Shown here: in pieces, positions 62,235 to 64,000 of the stretch
Numbering within the stretch: the stretch's first letter is position 1
How the letters are laid out: the number at the start of each line of letters is the position of its first letter
Source: Bacillus thermotolerans
GTDB taxonomy: Bacteria; Bacillota; Bacilli; Bacillales; Domibacillaceae
Direction: 5' to 3'
Assembly: GCF_000812025.2 (NCBI RefSeq)
Contig: NZ_JWJE02000008.1
Coordinates: forward strand, 1 to 64,000
DNA length: 64,000 nt
The notes under the pieces: model-generated
Database searches by the model: none
What the model saw: the letters and a program-made list of their open reading frames with translations, nothing else
What the model was told of the DNA's origin: nothing
Position numbers and translations under genes: made by a program

Positions 62235-62887
62235 GAATCTCCTTGGCCTTTCCGGATTTTTCCGATATCGCCCGTCTTGACTCCGGCGGCATTCGCCTCA
62301 TCTGTATCCAGATGCATCTCTAGCGCATACTGCTCAGACACGCGAATAAGCACATTGCTGAAAATGACTTTTCGCTCTTTGCCAATCTCTACTTCTACTA
62401 CATCTTTGTCTTTTAATTGATACTTTTCTGCAAATTCAGGCGGTACATGAATATGCCGATGAGCAACGATGACGCCTTCCTTCAGTTCAACCGTGCCTCT
62501 TGGTCCTTTTAACGTCATGCCTGGCGTGCCATCCACTTTTCCCGATTCTCTTACAGGGGCGAGGACCCCTAGCTTAAAGCCATCCGTCTTCGAAATTTCC
62601 ACCTGCGTTTTGCTTCTAACCGGTCCAAGGATGCGCACGTTTGTGATTTCTCCTTTCGGCCCGGTAATCGTAAGCGTTTCATTAGCGGCAAACTGGCCTG
62701 GCTGCTTTAAATCTTTCATTTTCGTTAACTGGAAGCCTGGCCCGAACAAAGTCTCTAAGTCACTTTGGCACAGATGGATATGCCGGTTGGACACACCGAT
62801 TGGTACATACGGCTCTTCCTCTAAGCCTTGCAATCTCTTAACGACTTCTTCAATAATTTGTTCCTGTGTTACTTGATCAAACGACAT
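62231..62887 (-). CDS. pduL: Phosphate propanoyltransferase PduL
   Basis: A 218-residue zinc-dependent phosphotransacylase that converts acyl-CoA to acyl phosphate and recycles CoA inside the compartment. An N-terminal encapsulation helix is visible (QEQIIEEVVKRLQ). Both metal-binding His motifs are present: NRHIHLCQSDLETLFG and AHRHIHVPPEFAEKY. Length matches the family (about 210). The ATG at 62887 follows GGGAGG, and the gene is coupled to eutJ. Confidence 0.93.
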   Translation of the reverse strand: MSFDQVTQEQIIEEVVKRLQGLEEEPYVPIGVSNRHIHLCQSDLETLFGPGFQLTKMKDLKQPGQFAANETLTITGPKGEITNVRILGPVRSKTQVEISKTDGFKLGVLAPVRESGKVDGTPGMTLKGPRGTVELKEGVIVAHRHIHVPPEFAEKYQLKDKDVVEVEIGKERKVIFSNVLIRVSEQYALEMHLDTDEANAAGVKTGDIGKIRKGQGDS

Positions 62888-62917
62888 ATTCATCCTCCCA
62901 CCTTCCCCGTCTCTTCG

Positions 62918-63202
62918 TTAAACCGTTACAGGACTAAGAGGCAGCATTTTTTCTACATCCATGTGCGGTCTTGGAATCACGTGAACGGATACTACTTCGC
63001 CCACCTTCTCACTGGCTGCGGCCCCTGCATCAACGGCCGCCTTGACCGCTCCGACATCGCCTCTGACCATGACTGTAATGAGTCCTGAACCGATCTTTTC
63101 GTAGCCGATCAGTGTGACGTTCGCTGCCTTCGTCATCGCATCCGCCGCCTCAATCGCTCCAATTAACCCTTTTGTTTCGATCATTCCTAATGCATTGCTC
63201 AT
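62918..63202 (-). CDS. BMC-H hexameric shell protein (PduA/EutM-like)
   Basis: A 94-residue microcompartment facet protein. [20 protein letters not shown], then [20 protein letters not shown] and the closing [15 protein letters not shown] are the standard BMC fold. Six subunits form a hexamer with a central pore for small metabolites. It lies 30 bases upstream of pduL and 27 bases after the longer BMC protein. Confidence 0.93.
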   Translation of the reverse strand: MSNALGMIETKGLIGAIEAADAMTKAANVTLIGYEKIGSGLITVMVRGDVGAVKAAVDAGAAASEKVGEVVSVHVIPRPHMDVEKMLPLSPVTV

Positions 63203-63229
63203 GTTCTCTTCCTCCTCGTGTTTTGGTCG

Positions 63230-63751
63230 TTATCCCTTCTTTTCCTCTTTGGCGCCTACAGACACAGCAGACTGTTCATTTGATTGGCTGGCCTCGTTCG
63301 TATCCTTCTTCTGTCTGCGGCCCCGCTGTTTTCCCTCTTGAGGCTTTTGTTCCACCTCCTGCTTCTTTTCTGCGGATGGAGCGGTTTGATCTTTGTCTTC
63401 TTCCTCTTTGATTAATTCAGGTTGATCCGCTGCCTTACCGGCGTCTTCTTTTTCCGAGGAAGAGGATTCAGCGGCTGCCTCTTCAGGAGAAATCAGCTTC
63501 TCCAGCTCCTTATGCGGTCTTGGAATCAAATGCTGGCTGACGACGGTGCCTATTCGTGCGGCTTCCATGGAAGCGGCTTCGAGTGCGGCCTTCGCTGCTC
63601 CGACATCGCCCTCGAACTTAATCGTGACCATGCCGCGGCCCTTAGCCAGTTCATAGCCAAGCAGCGTTACATTCGCTGACTTCACTGCCGTGTCCGCAGC
63701 CGCTATGGCCGCTGTCATGCCGATGACTTCGATCATTCCTAACGCATTCAT
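63230..63751 (-). CDS. BMC-H shell protein with long charged C-terminal extension
   Basis: A 173-residue protein. Residues 1-88 are a standard BMC domain (GMIEVIGMTAAIAAADTAVK, VTLLGYELAKGRGMVTIKFE, HLIPRPHKELEKLI). The remaining 85 residues are Glu/Lys/Gln/Ser-rich, low complexity and probably disordered (QRGRRQKKDTNEASQSNEQS). The tail may anchor cargo or link compartments, but no metal-binding or HTH motif of PduK or EutK is seen. Its ATG overlaps the stop of the upstream gene (ATGA). Confidence 0.9.
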   Translation of the reverse strand: MNALGMIEVIGMTAAIAAADTAVKSANVTLLGYELAKGRGMVTIKFEGDVGAAKAALEAASMEAARIGTVVSQHLIPRPHKELEKLISPEEAAAESSSSEKEDAGKAADQPELIKEEEDKDQTAPSAEKKQEVEQKPQEGKQRGRRQKKDTNEASQSNEQSAVSVGAKEEKKG

Positions 63752-64000
63752 CTCGTTTCCTCCTTCCTGTTCATTTCTTGAAGCTTTTTGACCACAATCT
63801 TCACAATGGCGGCAATTTCCTCTTTCGATACTATTTCTTCAGAAGCACTTGTATGCTCCTCGTTTTCATCAAATGCTTTAAATGGAATGCCTTTCACGAG
63901 CCTGGCGGCGTTCGCCCCGAGAATTCGCTGCTTAGCAGCTTCCGGCTGGTCGATTTCAAACAGCGGCCGGTCCTTCTTCAGCTTGGAATAGTGAAGAACG
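63748..64000 (-). CDS. Amidohydrolase-like protein, C-terminal part (runs off the right edge)
   Basis: Only the last 84 residues are inside the window. LFEIDQPEAAKQRILGANAA, then RLVKGIPFKAF resembles the last helices of TIM-barrel amidohydrolases (the NAARL motif of amidohydrolase_2). The C-terminal helix SKEEIAAIVKIVVKKLQEMN matches the encapsulation-peptide pattern seen in three other gene products of this operon, so the enzyme is probably packaged. The stop overlaps the next start (ATGA). The catalytic part lies outside. Confidence 0.65.
   Translation of the reverse strand, partial: VLHYSKLKKDRPLFEIDQPEAAKQRILGANAARLVKGIPFKAFDENEEHTSASEEIVSKEEIAAIVKIVVKKLQEMNRKEETR

Overview
The window comes from a Bacillus-like member of the Bacillaceae (endospore-forming Firmicutes). 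Several proteins read almost residue for residue like Bacillus subtilis counterparts (Des, CspC, PaiA, PaiB, CypA, YunC). There is also a tricistronic GerA/GerB/GerC germinant-receptor operon, strong AGGAGG ribosome sites, consensus sigma-A promoters and T-tailed hairpin terminators. These family names come from memory of the families; no search was run.

Layout. 0-7.3 kb holds small regulators, the cold-response pair des/cspC, a CarD-like regulator, and a MarR-paiA unit with a perfect palindromic operator. 7.6-9.4 kb is a visibly AT-rich insert with a secreted S1 protease, whose signal peptide is out of frame by one base at GGGAAAA, and a lipoprotein. The insert abuts a truncated AraC gene. 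9.8-15.8 kb carries an EamA transporter, a small secreted protein, a subtilase, a YrvL-like membrane protein that seems to start at ATC, and PadR/cypA around a perfect 24-bp palindrome. 16-20.4 kb is a compact catabolic operon (RraA-type aldolase, DUF1932 dehydrogenase, TRAP-like permease and small partner) with an RpiR regulator. 20.9-25.2 kb has MBL, VOC, PaiB and MocR genes. 25.3-29 kb is the germination operon, with gerA frameshifted. 29.3-35 kb holds an EamA/AraC pair, acetyltransferases, YunC, an alpha/beta hydrolase, HmoA, an O-methyltransferase and a small protein behind two tandem palindromes. 35.3-36 kb contains remnants of nhaC and an acetyltransferase gene joined end to end.

36.1-41.4 kb is a five-gene Opp/Nik-type ABC importer. 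Its leader has a consensus promoter, a cobalamin riboswitch, a possible 26-codon leader peptide and a terminator, so it is probably a cobalt or corrinoid-related importer. 41.6-51 kb is an accessory stretch with three unrelated proteins carrying PD-(D/E)XK nuclease motifs, a serine-recombinase-like protein without its catalytic serine, and an SLH-anchored SGNH-like protein lacking two triad residues. 51-55.5 kb has small metabolic and regulatory genes, including a MerR-controlled CPBP protease promoter with the classic 19-bp spacer.

55.5-64 kb is a bacterial microcompartment operon read leftward: the tail of an amidohydrolase-like protein, two BMC shell proteins, PduL, EutJ, a flavoprotein, EutN, PduO, CoA-acylating aldehyde dehydrogenase, iron alcohol dehydrogenase and glycerol dehydrogenase. 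It encodes a complete aldehyde-processing core with adenosylcobalamin synthesis. The signature enzyme that makes the aldehyde lies beyond the right edge or is the amidohydrolase branch itself. The B12-controlled importer 15 kb away and the PduO/EutJ genes point to the same cofactor.
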